This document shows, one piece after another, positions 33,269 to 43,007 of a DNA stretch of 64,000 nt. Under the pieces are notes generated by a model. It did not search any database. It had not been told where the DNA came from and saw only the letters and a list, made by a program, of their open reading frames with translations. The position numbers were made by a program, and so were the translations under genes. This stretch comes from Vibrio sp. VB16 (lineage in GTDB: Bacteria; Pseudomonadota; Gammaproteobacteria; Enterobacterales; Vibrionaceae), in contig NZ_CP087590.1 in the NCBI RefSeq assembly GCF_015594925.2, positions 3,038,001 to 3,102,000 on the forward strand, read 5' to 3'. How positions within the stretch are numbered: the first letter of the stretch is position 1; every line of letters begins with the position of its first letter.

Positions 33269-34534
33269 TTAAAACTCTTTTTGTATCCAATTACGCATTC
33301 TACTAAAGAATGAAGTAAATGAGGAACGTTTTGGTTCACTATATTCACCATCGTCATTCATTTGGCTATCTTTTGCGTAATGAAGTAATCCCACAGCCGT
33401 AGAATGATACGGCTCTTTAACATAGTCTGTAAGTCCGCTAACCTCTATAGGCTTACCGACTCTAACTCGATTTGCGCCAAAAATTCGTTCAGCGCATTCA
33501 ACCAGACCTTCCATTTGCGAAGCACCACCGGTTAATACAATGCCTGCCGCTAGGTGATGCTTGATACCATCTTCTCTTAATTGAGCTTGAACGGTATTAA
33601 CAGACTGATTGATGAAGCCCATTAATTCAGCATAACGTGCTTCAATAACGCCAGAAAGTTCCTGACGCTTTAAAATTCTTGATGGTCTCCCACCAACGCT
33701 TGGTACATTAACCGTGTCATCTTTGCTCACTAACTCGCTCAATGCACAGCCATATTTTACTTTAATCTCTTCAGCGTCACCAACCGGCGTACCAAAAGCA
33801 AAAGCTATATCACTCGTTACTGAGTTACCCGCGTAAGAAAATACTTCAGTGTGTCTCAATGCGCCGCCAGTCCATATGGATACATCCATAGTACCAGCTC
33901 CGATATCAACAACACAGACGCCTAACTCTCTTTCATCTTCAGTAATCACTGCATTACTTGACGCTAAACCAGAAAAAACCAGTTGATCAACCTTCAAGTC
34001 GCATCGCTCAACGGCTTTTATAATATTTCTTGCCATATCATTATGGCAAGAAATCAAGTGAACGCTAACTTCCATGCGTACACCAGACAAACCTAGTGGG
34101 TTTTTAATCCCTTCTTGGTAGTCAATCGTAAACTCTTGAGGTATGACATGTAAAATTCGCTGTTCTTCACCAATTTTAATCGACTTAGCCGTATGAATTG
34201 CTCTGTCCATGTCATCTTGGGAAACCTCTTCATCAGCGATTGTCCCCATTCCTTTTTCTATCCGACTGGCAATATGTCTGCCCGACAACGAGATAAATAC
34301 GTTGCTAATTTTACACTCAGCCATAAGCTCGGCTTGATCTACCGCTCTTTGTACTGACTTCACAACGGATTCTAGATCATTGACTCCGCCCTTATCCATT
34401 CCACGAGAAGGACTACTACCCGCGCCTATAATGTTAACTTGACCGTCGGGTAATAATTCACCAACTAATGCAGATACGCTTGCAGTGCCAATATCTAGAC
34501 CAACAATAATATTATCGTCTGCATTTTTAGTCAT
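33269..34534 (-). CDS. ftsA: Cell division protein FtsA
   Basis: FtsA is an actin-like ATPase that tethers FtsZ to the membrane and recruits later division proteins. The 421-aa protein has the phosphate-1 motif VGLDIGTASVSALVGE near 12, the phosphate-2 motif VVDIGAGTMDVSIW near 207, the adenosine motif GIVLTGGASQMEG near 334, and a C-terminal amphipathic helix (SRMRNWIQKEF) for membrane binding. It overlaps ftsQ by 8 bases. Confidence 0.98.
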   Translation of the reverse strand: MTKNADDNIIVGLDIGTASVSALVGELLPDGQVNIIGAGSSPSRGMDKGGVNDLESVVKSVQRAVDQAELMAECKISNVFISLSGRHIASRIEKGMGTIADEEVSQDDMDRAIHTAKSIKIGEEQRILHVIPQEFTIDYQEGIKNPLGLSGVRMEVSVHLISCHNDMARNIIKAVERCDLKVDQLVFSGLASSNAVITEDERELGVCVVDIGAGTMDVSIWTGGALRHTEVFSYAGNSVTSDIAFAFGTPVGDAEEIKVKYGCALSELVSKDDTVNVPSVGGRPSRILKRQELSGVIEARYAELMGFINQSVNTVQAQLREDGIKHHLAAGIVLTGGASQMEGLVECAERIFGANRVRVGKPIEVSGLTDYVKEPYHSTAVGLLHYAKDSQMNDDGEYSEPKRSSFTSFFSRMRNWIQKEF

Positions 34535-35327
34535 TTAATTTCTCTTGCTCTTCTTCTAATTCATTATCCGGAAACCAGCCAACTGCCGCCCCGGTATCAT
34601 ATCTAAGATCGACATAGCTAACGCGCTGAGACTCATTACCTAACCGATAATAAAGTGACGTAAAACGCGCCACCCGTTCAATCAATGATTCTTTGCCTAA
34701 TTCAAGACGAATACCATTATCTAATATAATTTGCCAAGCATGACGGTCGTTAAGCACCAAAGAGGTAATTTTGAGACCTAAAGGTGCGAACATCGGGCTA
34801 ACTTGCCGCCATGTATCCAGTACACCGCGACTACTACCTTCTGGACCATAGAGCTTGACTCTATCCTCTTTCAACTCAGCAATGTCAGCGTTAAATACAT
34901 CACCAGACGTATTCAGTAGCGAATTGCCATTCCAAATAGCAGAAGCCTTGTGCTCTACCAAATATATTTTAACTAAATCCGGCCATTGTTTTCTAATTGA
35001 AGCCTGAGCAACCCATGGTATTGCAACAATGACTTGTTGCAATACATCTACATCTTGCGACATGAACGTGCCCACGTTATCCATACTTCGTAACGCAAGC
35101 TGTACATCTTTACCTGAAACGTATTCAAGTTCACCCTGCAGCACTAATTTTGATAAGGGGAGACGTTGTTCATCAAGCATCCAACTTATGGTTGATTGCA
35201 ACAATAAACCTATGGACAACAATACTAACAGCAAGAACATGCCACCAACAGCATGCTTTTTTGTTTTACTTATTTGACTGGTGGTATTTAGACCTTCATA
35301 GTCAAATTCACTTACCGCTTTATTCAT
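34527..35327 (-). CDS. ftsQ: Cell division protein FtsQ
   Basis: FtsQ is a bitopic inner membrane protein that joins the FtsQLB complex at the divisome. It has a cytoplasmic N-terminus of about 27 residues, one membrane helix (about 28-50), then a POTRA domain (LSKLVLQGELEYVSGKDVQLAL region) and a beta domain with WPDLVKIYLVEHKASAIWN. I take ATG 35327 as the start; a TTG at 35369 would add 14 residues, and neither has a good Shine-Dalgarno. No ddl gene lies between murC and ftsQ, unlike E. coli. The 164-base gap to murC may carry an ftsQAZ promoter. Confidence 0.93.
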   Translation of the reverse strand: MNKAVSEFDYEGLNTTSQISKTKKHAVGGMFLLLVLLSIGLLLQSTISWMLDEQRLPLSKLVLQGELEYVSGKDVQLALRSMDNVGTFMSQDVDVLQQVIVAIPWVAQASIRKQWPDLVKIYLVEHKASAIWNGNSLLNTSGDVFNADIAELKEDRVKLYGPEGSSRGVLDTWRQVSPMFAPLGLKITSLVLNDRHAWQIILDNGIRLELGKESLIERVARFTSLYYRLGNESQRVSYVDLRYDTGAAVGWFPDNELEEEQEKLND

Positions 35328-35491
35328 CAAATTTAATTCATTAGCTTTAATAAGTGATATCCATATCAATAGACTTAACTAATAATGCGTATAATTTAAC
35401 TAACAAATTATACTTAGACTGCCCAAAGTATCTACCCTTAGCAGAAGAATATTCGATCTTACTGCCTTAAAAAATAGCATTTGGAACAAAT

Positions 35492-36961
35492 CTAAGACGA
35501 CTTATTACTTTGCATGTCGTTTATATCAAGTTTTAACGCGGCCAGACTCTTGGCTACTTTACCTACATCACCAGCACCTTGAGTTAAAATCAAATCTCCA
35601 TCTTGCATTAGGTTCGCTAATACTGATGGTAATGCGTTCTGATTTGCGACAAAAACAGGGTCGATTTTCCCTCTAGAACGAATCGTCCTACACAAAGCCC
35701 GGCTATCGGCACCATTAATTGGTTTCTCACCGGCCGAATAAACATCAAGCATGATAAGAAGATCCACATTTTCCAAAACATTTGCAAAGTCGTCATATAG
35801 ATCTCGGGTACGGCTATAGCGATGTGGTTGGAAAATCATAACTAATCGTTTATCTGTCCAGCCTGCTCGTGCAGCTTGAATCGTAACATCGACTTCACTT
35901 GGATGATGACCATAATCATCAACAAGCATTACATTGCCGTTACCCGTGTTGAATTCACCTAGATGTTCAAATCGACGACCGGTTCCTTCCGTATCGACCA
36001 TTGCATTCATAATTGCTTCGTCAGATATATCGTCCTCTGTTGCAACTGCAATGGCGGCTGATGCGTTCAAGGCATTGTGTTTACCAGGCATATTTAGAGT
36101 AATACGCAAAGGCGCTTTTCCTTCACGTTTAACTGTAAACTTTCCTTGTTGACCTTCTTGGGAATAATTTTCTATACGGACGTCGGCATCTTCAGAGAAG
36201 CCATAGGTAATCACTTGGCGGCTAATCTGAGGAATAAGGTCGCGTACGACCGGGTCATCAATACAAACAATCGCTTGTCCATAAAAGGGAAGATTGTGCA
36301 AAAAATCGATAAAGGTCTGCTTGAGAACCTCAAAGTCACCGCCATATGTGTCCATATGGTCAGCTTCTATATTGGTCACAATACTGACCATTGGTTGAAG
36401 GTAAAGAAAGGAAGCATCGCTTTCATCCGCTTCTGCAATCAAGATTCGGCTTGAACCAAGACGAGCGTTAGTACCAGCACTTTTCACCAAGCCACCATTA
36501 ACAAAAGTAGGGTCCATCCCTGCTTCAAAATAAATCTGAGTGACCAACGCGGTTGTGGTTGTTTTACCATGTGTACCCGCAACGGCAATACCATGTCGAA
36601 AGCGCATAAGTTCGGCAAGCATTTCCGCTCGCTGAACCACTGGTATACGTTTTTGTTTCGCGGCTACAAGTTCTGGATTGTCTTTTGTAATTGCAGTAGA
36701 AACAACGACAACACTCGCTTTTGCAATATTCGATTCGGAATGACCAAAGAAAATTTCCGCACCTTTACTACTTAATCTCTCAGTCACTTGATTGGCGGCT
36801 AAGTCAGAACCAGTAATTTGATAGCCTTCGTTAAGAAGAACTTCAGCAATACCACTCATTCCGGCTCCCCCGATGCCAACAAAGTGAATACATTTCACTC
36901 TGCGCATTTCAGGGACAACAGCTCTAATTTTTGATAGGTCTTGAGTATGGTCTAGGGTCAT
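35492..36961 (-). CDS. murC: UDP-N-acetylmuramate-L-alanine ligase
   Basis: MurC adds L-alanine to UDP-MurNAc, the first step of stem peptide assembly. The 489-aa protein has the Rossmann motif VGIGGAGMSGIAE near 28-40, the ATP-binding P-loop GTHGKTTT at 129-136, and the Mur-family motifs DDYGHHPSEV and FQPHRYSRTRDL in the C-terminal domain. It lies 13 bases after murG. Confidence 0.98.
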   Translation of the reverse strand: MTLDHTQDLSKIRAVVPEMRRVKCIHFVGIGGAGMSGIAEVLLNEGYQITGSDLAANQVTERLSSKGAEIFFGHSESNIAKASVVVVSTAITKDNPELVAAKQKRIPVVQRAEMLAELMRFRHGIAVAGTHGKTTTTALVTQIYFEAGMDPTFVNGGLVKSAGTNARLGSSRILIAEADESDASFLYLQPMVSIVTNIEADHMDTYGGDFEVLKQTFIDFLHNLPFYGQAIVCIDDPVVRDLIPQISRQVITYGFSEDADVRIENYSQEGQQGKFTVKREGKAPLRITLNMPGKHNALNASAAIAVATEDDISDEAIMNAMVDTEGTGRRFEHLGEFNTGNGNVMLVDDYGHHPSEVDVTIQAARAGWTDKRLVMIFQPHRYSRTRDLYDDFANVLENVDLLIMLDVYSAGEKPINGADSRALCRTIRSRGKIDPVFVANQNALPSVLANLMQDGDLILTQGAGDVGKVAKSLAALKLDINDMQSNKSS

Positions 36962-36974
36962 TAAATCTTTCTCA

Positions 36975-38039
36975 TTATTCAGTTAAGGCGACGATTGCCT
37001 TTGCAACGGTTTTATCTGCATTGAGCTTGGCAGCTCGTCTTGCATTGATAGCCATTGTTAACAAATCATTTCTGTCCAGTGTTGATATAACCTCTGTTAA
37101 GCTACCAACGCTTAAATCAGGTTGTTCTATCATTTTTGCTGCACCACACTCGATTAAGTGGTCAGCATTCAAAGCTTGTTGTCGGTCTTTATGCATAAAA
37201 GGAATGAAGATAGCACCTACGCCTGCGGCAGATACCTCTGAGACCGTCAAAGCCCCTGATCGACAAACGACAATGTCAGCCCATGCGTAAACAGCGGCAA
37301 CATCATCGATAAACTCGGTCACCTCCGCTTGCGTTACGCCCATGTCCCGATAAGCTAACTGAACCTTTTCTTTATTTTTTTTACCTACTTGGTGGCAAAT
37401 TGTATAGTCATTACCAAGATTTTTCATTACTTCGGGTAGTGTCGTGTTGAGAATTTGTGCACCTTGACTGCCACCCATAACTAAGATTCTTAATGGCCCT
37501 GAGCGTGCAGAAAACCGCTCTTCAGGGCTTACTAGTTCCGTGACGTCTTCTCTTACTGGATTTCCAACCACTTCAGCCTGGCTAAATGCGCCAGGAAAGG
37601 CTTGAAAGACTTTTTTGGCGATCTTGGATAGCCATTGATTCGTTAATCCGGCAACGGCATTCTGTTCATGCAGGACAACTGGGATGCCAGAAAGCCATGC
37701 CGCGATACCACCCGGCCCACTAACGTAACCGCCCATACCTAACACGACATCAGGTTGCCATTTCTTAATATGACGTCTGGCTTGAATGATAGCGTTCACG
37801 ATCTGAAACGGCGCTTTGAGTAGCTTACTGACCCCTTGCCCGCGTAGACCTTTTACTTTAATAAAGTCAATCTCAATACCATGTTGAGGCACCAAATCGG
37901 CCTCCATGCGATCAGCCGTACCTAACCAACGGATTTCCCAACCTTGTTGCTGTAACTGTTTTGCAACCGCTAGTCCAGGAAAAACATGGCCGCCAGTACC
38001 ACCGGCCATAACAAGTAATCGTTTACTATTCTTCTTCAT
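36975..38039 (-). CDS. murG: Lipid II synthase (GlcNAc transferase) MurG
   Basis: MurG transfers GlcNAc from UDP-GlcNAc to lipid I, giving lipid II at the inner face of the membrane. The 354-aa GT-B enzyme has the glycine-rich loop GGTGGHVFPGLAVA at about 13-26, a second glycine loop MGGSQGAQ near 188, and the sugar-nucleotide region CRSGALTVSEVSAAG near 260. Its start overlaps the ftsW end by 14 bases. Confidence 0.98.
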   Translation of the reverse strand: MKKNSKRLLVMAGGTGGHVFPGLAVAKQLQQQGWEIRWLGTADRMEADLVPQHGIEIDFIKVKGLRGQGVSKLLKAPFQIVNAIIQARRHIKKWQPDVVLGMGGYVSGPGGIAAWLSGIPVVLHEQNAVAGLTNQWLSKIAKKVFQAFPGAFSQAEVVGNPVREDVTELVSPEERFSARSGPLRILVMGGSQGAQILNTTLPEVMKNLGNDYTICHQVGKKNKEKVQLAYRDMGVTQAEVTEFIDDVAAVYAWADIVVCRSGALTVSEVSAAGVGAIFIPFMHKDRQQALNADHLIECGAAKMIEQPDLSVGSLTEVISTLDRNDLLTMAINARRAAKLNADKTVAKAIVALTE

Positions 38040-39231
38040 TATTAATCTGTTCTTTATTTTGTGTGTCTAGCGCCGAGAGGCGACATTCGTGATCGATACG
38101 CAATAATATAGATACCGCGATAGACATAATAATTAGACTCGAACCACCGTAACTAATCAGTGGTAACGTCAATCCTTTAGTTGGAACGATTCCCGCCGAA
38201 GCCCCCACATTAACCATAGATTGAAACGCAAACCACACACCAATTCCAAAAGCAAGGTAGCCGCCAAATTGTTCATTCGCTTCTAGGGCTTTTTTACCAA
38301 TCAAAATGGCCTTAACCACTAGAGCGAAGATCAATATTAGAATGATAGTAACACCAACAAATCCTAGCTCTTCGGCTATAACTGCAAAAACAAAATCGGT
38401 ATGAGCCTCCGGAAGGTACTCCAACTTTTGAACAGAATTACCGAGCCCTTGTCCAAACCAGTTACCACGCCCAAAGGCCATTAGTGACTGAGTTAGTTGG
38501 TAACCACTGCCAAACGGGTCATCCCACGGGTCCCAAAAAGAGGTGACTCGGCGCATTCGATAAGGTTCTATAAAAATAAGCAGTGCGACACCACCAATCC
38601 CAACCATCATTAACGCAATAAATTGCCATAACTTCGCTCCTGCTATAAATAACATTGCGAACAAAGTAACCAGCATAACAACGACAGTACCGAGATCTGG
38701 CTGCCCTAAAAGCAACACGGCTAGCACACCAAAAATAATAAGCGGCTTCATAAACCCGCTAAAAAAGGTGCGTCTTATCTCATCACCTTTTCGAACAAAA
38801 TACCCAGCCATAAAGATAAATAAAGAGAGTTTTGCTACCTCAGCTGGCTGTAAATTAAATATACCAAGAGAAATCCATCTCGACGCGCCATTCACCGACT
38901 TGCCAGCTATTAATACGATAACCAAAAGTACTATTGAGGCGGAAAGCAACAGCGTGCTATACCTAAGCCATTTTTCTAAAGGGATCTGCAATACCACAGC
39001 GGAAACCGACAGCGCTAAGCAGAGAAAAACACCATGGCGGAGCATAAAATGAAAAGGCTGCTCGGTTAAACGCGTACTAATTGGAAATGACGCAGAGGTC
39101 ACCATTACCAGTCCCACAAGCATTAAGCAAAGAGAAATCCAGACCAATTGACGATCAAATAAAACCTCTGGAGCGTTAGAGCGTCCTAAGTTTCTTATTC
39201 TCTCTTTAATAAACCCTAATCTCGACACCAA
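38026..39231 (-). CDS. ftsW: Peptidoglycan glycosyltransferase FtsW
   Basis: FtsW is the SEDS-family polymerase that works with FtsI in septal cell wall synthesis. The 401-aa protein has about ten membrane helices, the extracellular loop region with FGRGNWFGQGLGNSVQKLEYLPEAHTDF split over about 253-283 (E and D residues important in SEDS proteins), and the C-terminal signature LPLISYGGSSL near 358. It lies 9 bases after murD in the cluster. Confidence 0.97.
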   Translation of the reverse strand: MVSRLGFIKERIRNLGRSNAPEVLFDRQLVWISLCLMLVGLVMVTSASFPISTRLTEQPFHFMLRHGVFLCLALSVSAVVLQIPLEKWLRYSTLLLSASIVLLVIVLIAGKSVNGASRWISLGIFNLQPAEVAKLSLFIFMAGYFVRKGDEIRRTFFSGFMKPLIIFGVLAVLLLGQPDLGTVVVMLVTLFAMLFIAGAKLWQFIALMMVGIGGVALLIFIEPYRMRRVTSFWDPWDDPFGSGYQLTQSLMAFGRGNWFGQGLGNSVQKLEYLPEAHTDFVFAVIAEELGFVGVTIILILIFALVVKAILIGKKALEANEQFGGYLAFGIGVWFAFQSMVNVGASAGIVPTKGLTLPLISYGGSSLIIMSIAVSILLRIDHECRLSALDTQNKEQINNEEE

Positions 39232-39240
39232 TCACTCTTC

Positions 39241-40563
39241 CTAAGCGTATCGTTTCGCTAACTGGGTAAACGCATCCCCTCTAGCCATAAAATTTTTATA
39301 CTGATCCAGGCTCGCGCAAGCTGGAGAGAGCATCACCATATCACCACTCTCTAATTTCGGTACAATTGCCTCAATAATTTCATCGATACTATTCCAACGA
39401 GTGGCAGATGAATGTAACACCATCAATTGATCGCCGTCTTGACCAAAACAGTAAAGTTTCACGTTCAACTTGGCTAATTCTGGAGCAAGCTCTGAAAAGT
39501 CAGCTCCCTTTCCAATGCCACCGACTAACAGATGAAGCGTCCCTTGAATAGCTAACCCTGAAAGTGCCGCTAATGTGCTGGCAACGTTTGTTGCTTTAGA
39601 ATCATTAACCCACTGAATATTTCGATTATCCATCACTACCTGGCATCTGTGTGTCAAACCATTGTAAGACTTAAGTGCTGGTAACACTTTTTTATTTTCA
39701 ATACCGACACAGTCTAACAGAGCAAGAACGGTCAATACGTTCACCACGTTATGTTTACCGACCAAAGACAGTTCACTCACAGGCATAATAGCGGCGGAGC
39801 CATTAGACAACCAATCAACGCCATCAATAGATAAGATAGTAAATTGCCCAGACTCCAGTCCAAAACTAACCAGATTTTGATCTGGAGCAAGATGATCTGG
39901 ATACGTTTGACTATCACCTTCATTCACCACTAAATTCTTGGCATGATCGAATATTCTTAATTTTGCACCTCTGTACGAAGCCATTCCATCATAGCGATCC
40001 ATATGGTCCTCAGACAGATTAAGAAATGCAGCAGCAACAAGATCTAGATTAGAAGTCGTTTCTAGCTGAAAACTCGATAATTCAAGAATATATAAATCAC
40101 ATGGTTCATTAAGTAACTCTAAAGCTGGAACACCAATGTTACCACCAACACCGACCTTCATATCTGAGGTTTGTGCAAGCACACCCGCCAGATCCGTAAC
40201 TGTGCTTTTACCATTTGAACCTGTAATTGCAATAACTGGGGCTTCAACAGACCAAGCAAACAGTTCAATATCTCCAACTACAGGTATGCCTTTATTAATC
40301 ACTTGCTGTATTTCAGGTGTCGCCAACGCGATCCCAGGATTAACAACCACTAGTTCCGCAGCAAGTAACCAATCAATATTCCAACTTGCCGTATGCAGTT
40401 CAATATTGCTGGTAAGTTTATCTTTGCCTGGAGGGTTTATTCTTGTATCTATTACCTTAATATTTAGAGCTTTATTCAGTTTCAATAGGTGCTTAACGAC
40501 AGAGAGCCCGGTAATACCGAGCCCTACAACAACGACGTTTTTAATTCCGTTCCAATGATCCAT
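39241..40563 (-). CDS. murD: UDP-N-acetylmuramoylalanine-D-glutamate ligase
   Basis: MurD adds D-glutamate to UDP-MurNAc-L-Ala. The 440-aa protein has an N-terminal uracil-binding domain (VVVGLGITGLSVV near 10-22), the P-loop ITGSNGKST at 113-121, the ELSSFQLET motif near 165, and the Mur C-terminal domain with NDSKATN near 318. It lies 3 bases after mraY. Confidence 0.98.
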   Translation of the reverse strand: MDHWNGIKNVVVVGLGITGLSVVKHLLKLNKALNIKVIDTRINPPGKDKLTSNIELHTASWNIDWLLAAELVVVNPGIALATPEIQQVINKGIPVVGDIELFAWSVEAPVIAITGSNGKSTVTDLAGVLAQTSDMKVGVGGNIGVPALELLNEPCDLYILELSSFQLETTSNLDLVAAAFLNLSEDHMDRYDGMASYRGAKLRIFDHAKNLVVNEGDSQTYPDHLAPDQNLVSFGLESGQFTILSIDGVDWLSNGSAAIMPVSELSLVGKHNVVNVLTVLALLDCVGIENKKVLPALKSYNGLTHRCQVVMDNRNIQWVNDSKATNVASTLAALSGLAIQGTLHLLVGGIGKGADFSELAPELAKLNVKLYCFGQDGDQLMVLHSSATRWNSIDEIIEAIVPKLESGDMVMLSPACASLDQYKNFMARGDAFTQLAKRYA

Positions 40564-40566
40564 TTC

Positions 40567-41649
40567 TTATCGAACCTTCAGTGTGGCCAAACCAACTAAA
40601 ACTAAAACAATGGATATAATCCAAAACCGAACGATAACACGAGGTTCAGGCCAGCCTTTAAGTTCATAGTGATGGTGTATTGGTGCCATTCTAAAGACCC
40701 TTTGGCCACGCAATTTGTAGGAGCCCACTTGCAAAATAACAGACAAGGTTTCCATCACAAAAACGCCACCCATGATGACAAGGATGAACTCTTGGCGAAC
40801 CAACACAGCAATAGTACCTAACGCACCACCTAATGCTAATGAACCAACATCACCCATAAATACTTGCGCTGGGTAGGTATTGAACCAAAGAAAACCTAAA
40901 CCAGCACCAACCATCGCAGTGCATACTATGACTAACTCACTGGCCAATGGAATATGAGGTATATGTAAGTATTGAGAAAAATTAACATTACCTGTTGCCC
41001 AAGCGATGGCGGCAAATCCACCAGACACCAACACCGTAGGCATAATTGCCAAACCATCTAGACCATCAGTAAGGTTCACCGCATTACTGGTGCCAACGAT
41101 CACAAAATAGGTCAAAACAATATAAAGCAACCCTAATTGAGGCATAACATCTTTAAAAAATGGAACAACAAGCTGGGTAGCAGATGTATCTTTGCCGTGT
41201 GCATAAAGTGCAAAAGCAACAACCAAAGCAATGGCAGATTGCCAAAAATACTTCCATCTCGCGATTAAACCTGCCGGGTCTTTCCTTACTACCTTGCGGT
41301 AGTCGTCGACAAACCCTACTGCACCATAACCTAAAAGTACTGATATCACAGCCCAAACATAGATATTGGAAAGATCGGCCCATAAAAGAACAGTGATGAT
41401 AATGGAGGCCAAAATCATTATGCCGCCCATTGTTGGTGTACCACGTTTGCTGAAATGAGATTCAGGCCCATCATTTCTAACTATTTGACCTATCTGCAAC
41501 AGCTGTAACCGTGCTATCAACCTAGGTCCCATCCACAAAGAGAGACTGAGAGCGGTGATTACACTTAAGATTGATCTAAACGATAGATATTCAAATAGTC
41601 GAAAGAACGAGAAATATGGCTGTAGTAATTCCGCAAGCCAGATGATCAT
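40567..41649 (-). CDS. mraY: Phospho-N-acetylmuramoyl-pentapeptide transferase MraY
   Basis: MraY attaches phospho-MurNAc-pentapeptide to undecaprenyl phosphate, forming lipid I. The 360-aa protein has ten predicted membrane helices and the catalytic motifs FVDDYRKVVRKD near 112, NAVNLTDGLDGLA near 190, and the histidine-rich loop MAPIHHHYELKG near 322. It shares a 4-base ATGA overlap with murF. Confidence 0.98.
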   Translation of the reverse strand: MIIWLAELLQPYFSFFRLFEYLSFRSILSVITALSLSLWMGPRLIARLQLLQIGQIVRNDGPESHFSKRGTPTMGGIMILASIIITVLLWADLSNIYVWAVISVLLGYGAVGFVDDYRKVVRKDPAGLIARWKYFWQSAIALVVAFALYAHGKDTSATQLVVPFFKDVMPQLGLLYIVLTYFVIVGTSNAVNLTDGLDGLAIMPTVLVSGGFAAIAWATGNVNFSQYLHIPHIPLASELVIVCTAMVGAGLGFLWFNTYPAQVFMGDVGSLALGGALGTIAVLVRQEFILVIMGGVFVMETLSVILQVGSYKLRGQRVFRMAPIHHHYELKGWPEPRVIVRFWIISIVLVLVGLATLKVR

Positions 41650-43007
41650 TTATGCTTCTCCTTTAAAGCTTCGGCCACAGCACTCATATGTGCGCCGTTT
41701 GCTCCTTTTATCAACACAGTATGAACGTGCTTCGGTGTTTTTTGCAACTGCTGCCACATATAATCAATCAACTCACTGTGTGTAGAAAAATGTAGGCCTT
41801 GGCAAATATCACTAATCACTTTTGCTTCATCACCAAAGGTCAGCACATTCTCAAAATTAAATTGAGCTGCATATTCTCCGAGTTGACGATGAAATTCAAG
41901 ACTTTCTTGACCTAATTCAGCCATATAACCGAGAACAAGCCAACGAGTGCCCATATATGAAGAAAGCAGCTTAACGGCGGCTCTCATAGCAGGAACACTC
42001 GCGTTATAGCTATCATCTATTAACCTAATTGCATCACTTAGTTGGATGATTTCTACACGGCCTTTCACGTTCACTACCGTAGCCAAACCCTTAGCCACAT
42101 CTGTAAGTGAAGAGCCCAATGCCATAGTTAACGCTGTTGCTGCTAAAGCATTGGGTACATTATGTTCACCAACAACCGAGAGCTGAACGTCAATCTCCCC
42201 CACAGGAGTATGCATTGTAAAACTCGCATACCCTTGGTTGTTTAATTGACAATTTTTCGCATAGTAATTTGCCGAGATATTCGACATGGAAAAAGAGAGA
42301 ATGCGCTTATTTGATAGCACCTGTTCCCATAGCTCCTCTCCCTGGCTATCTAAATTAACGATGGCGATATCACCAGCAGAAAGACCGTTATATATCTCGC
42401 CTTTCGCCTCCTTAACACCATCTATAGAACCAAAGCCTTCTAAATGCGCTGCAGCTACATTATTTACTAGTGCAACACTTGGCCTAACCAGATCGGTGGT
42501 ATAGGCAATTTCACCAAGATGATTAGCGCCTAATTCAATAACTGCATAGTCAAAATCTGGCTGAGAACGTAATAATGTTAATGGGACACCAATGTCGTTA
42601 TTAAAGTTTCCAGCGGTAGCTAGGACCTTACCTTTTAAACTTAAGATGGAAGAAGCCATTTCCTTAACGGTCGTTTTTCCACAGCTTCCTGTAATCGCAA
42701 CAGTTTTTATATCGCACTGTTTATGAACCCAAGACGCCAATCTACCTAACGCCAACCGGGTATCTTGAACCACTATTTGAGGTAGTTCTACAGGTAATTT
42801 CCTTTCCACTAAAAGCGCGCTGGCTCCGCTTTCCTTCGCTTTTTGACAAAAATTATGTGCATCAAAGTTTTCACCCACTAATGCAATAAATAACGATCCT
42901 GGATGAATCGTTCTCGTATCCGTAGATACCGAATTTATGAGCGTATCTCCCCCTATTGTTTCTGTATTTAAGGCGTCAGCAATGGCTCTTAATGAGGTAG
43001 CAATCAT
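41646..43007 (-). CDS. murF: UDP-MurNAc-tripeptide-D-Ala-D-Ala ligase
   Basis: MurF adds the D-alanyl-D-alanine dipeptide to complete the UDP-MurNAc-pentapeptide. The 453-aa protein has the P-loop ITGSCGKTT at 105-113, the ELGANHLGEI motif near 155, and RLIDDSYNASVPAM near 326 in the C-terminal half. It shares 4-base overlaps with both murE and mraY, showing tight translational coupling. Confidence 0.97.
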   Translation of the reverse strand: MIATSLRAIADALNTETIGGDTLINSVSTDTRTIHPGSLFIALVGENFDAHNFCQKAKESGASALLVERKLPVELPQIVVQDTRLALGRLASWVHKQCDIKTVAITGSCGKTTVKEMASSILSLKGKVLATAGNFNNDIGVPLTLLRSQPDFDYAVIELGANHLGEIAYTTDLVRPSVALVNNVAAAHLEGFGSIDGVKEAKGEIYNGLSAGDIAIVNLDSQGEELWEQVLSNKRILSFSMSNISANYYAKNCQLNNQGYASFTMHTPVGEIDVQLSVVGEHNVPNALAATALTMALGSSLTDVAKGLATVVNVKGRVEIIQLSDAIRLIDDSYNASVPAMRAAVKLLSSYMGTRWLVLGYMAELGQESLEFHRQLGEYAAQFNFENVLTFGDEAKVISDICQGLHFSTHSELIDYMWQQLQKTPKHVHTVLIKGANGAHMSAVAEALKEKHK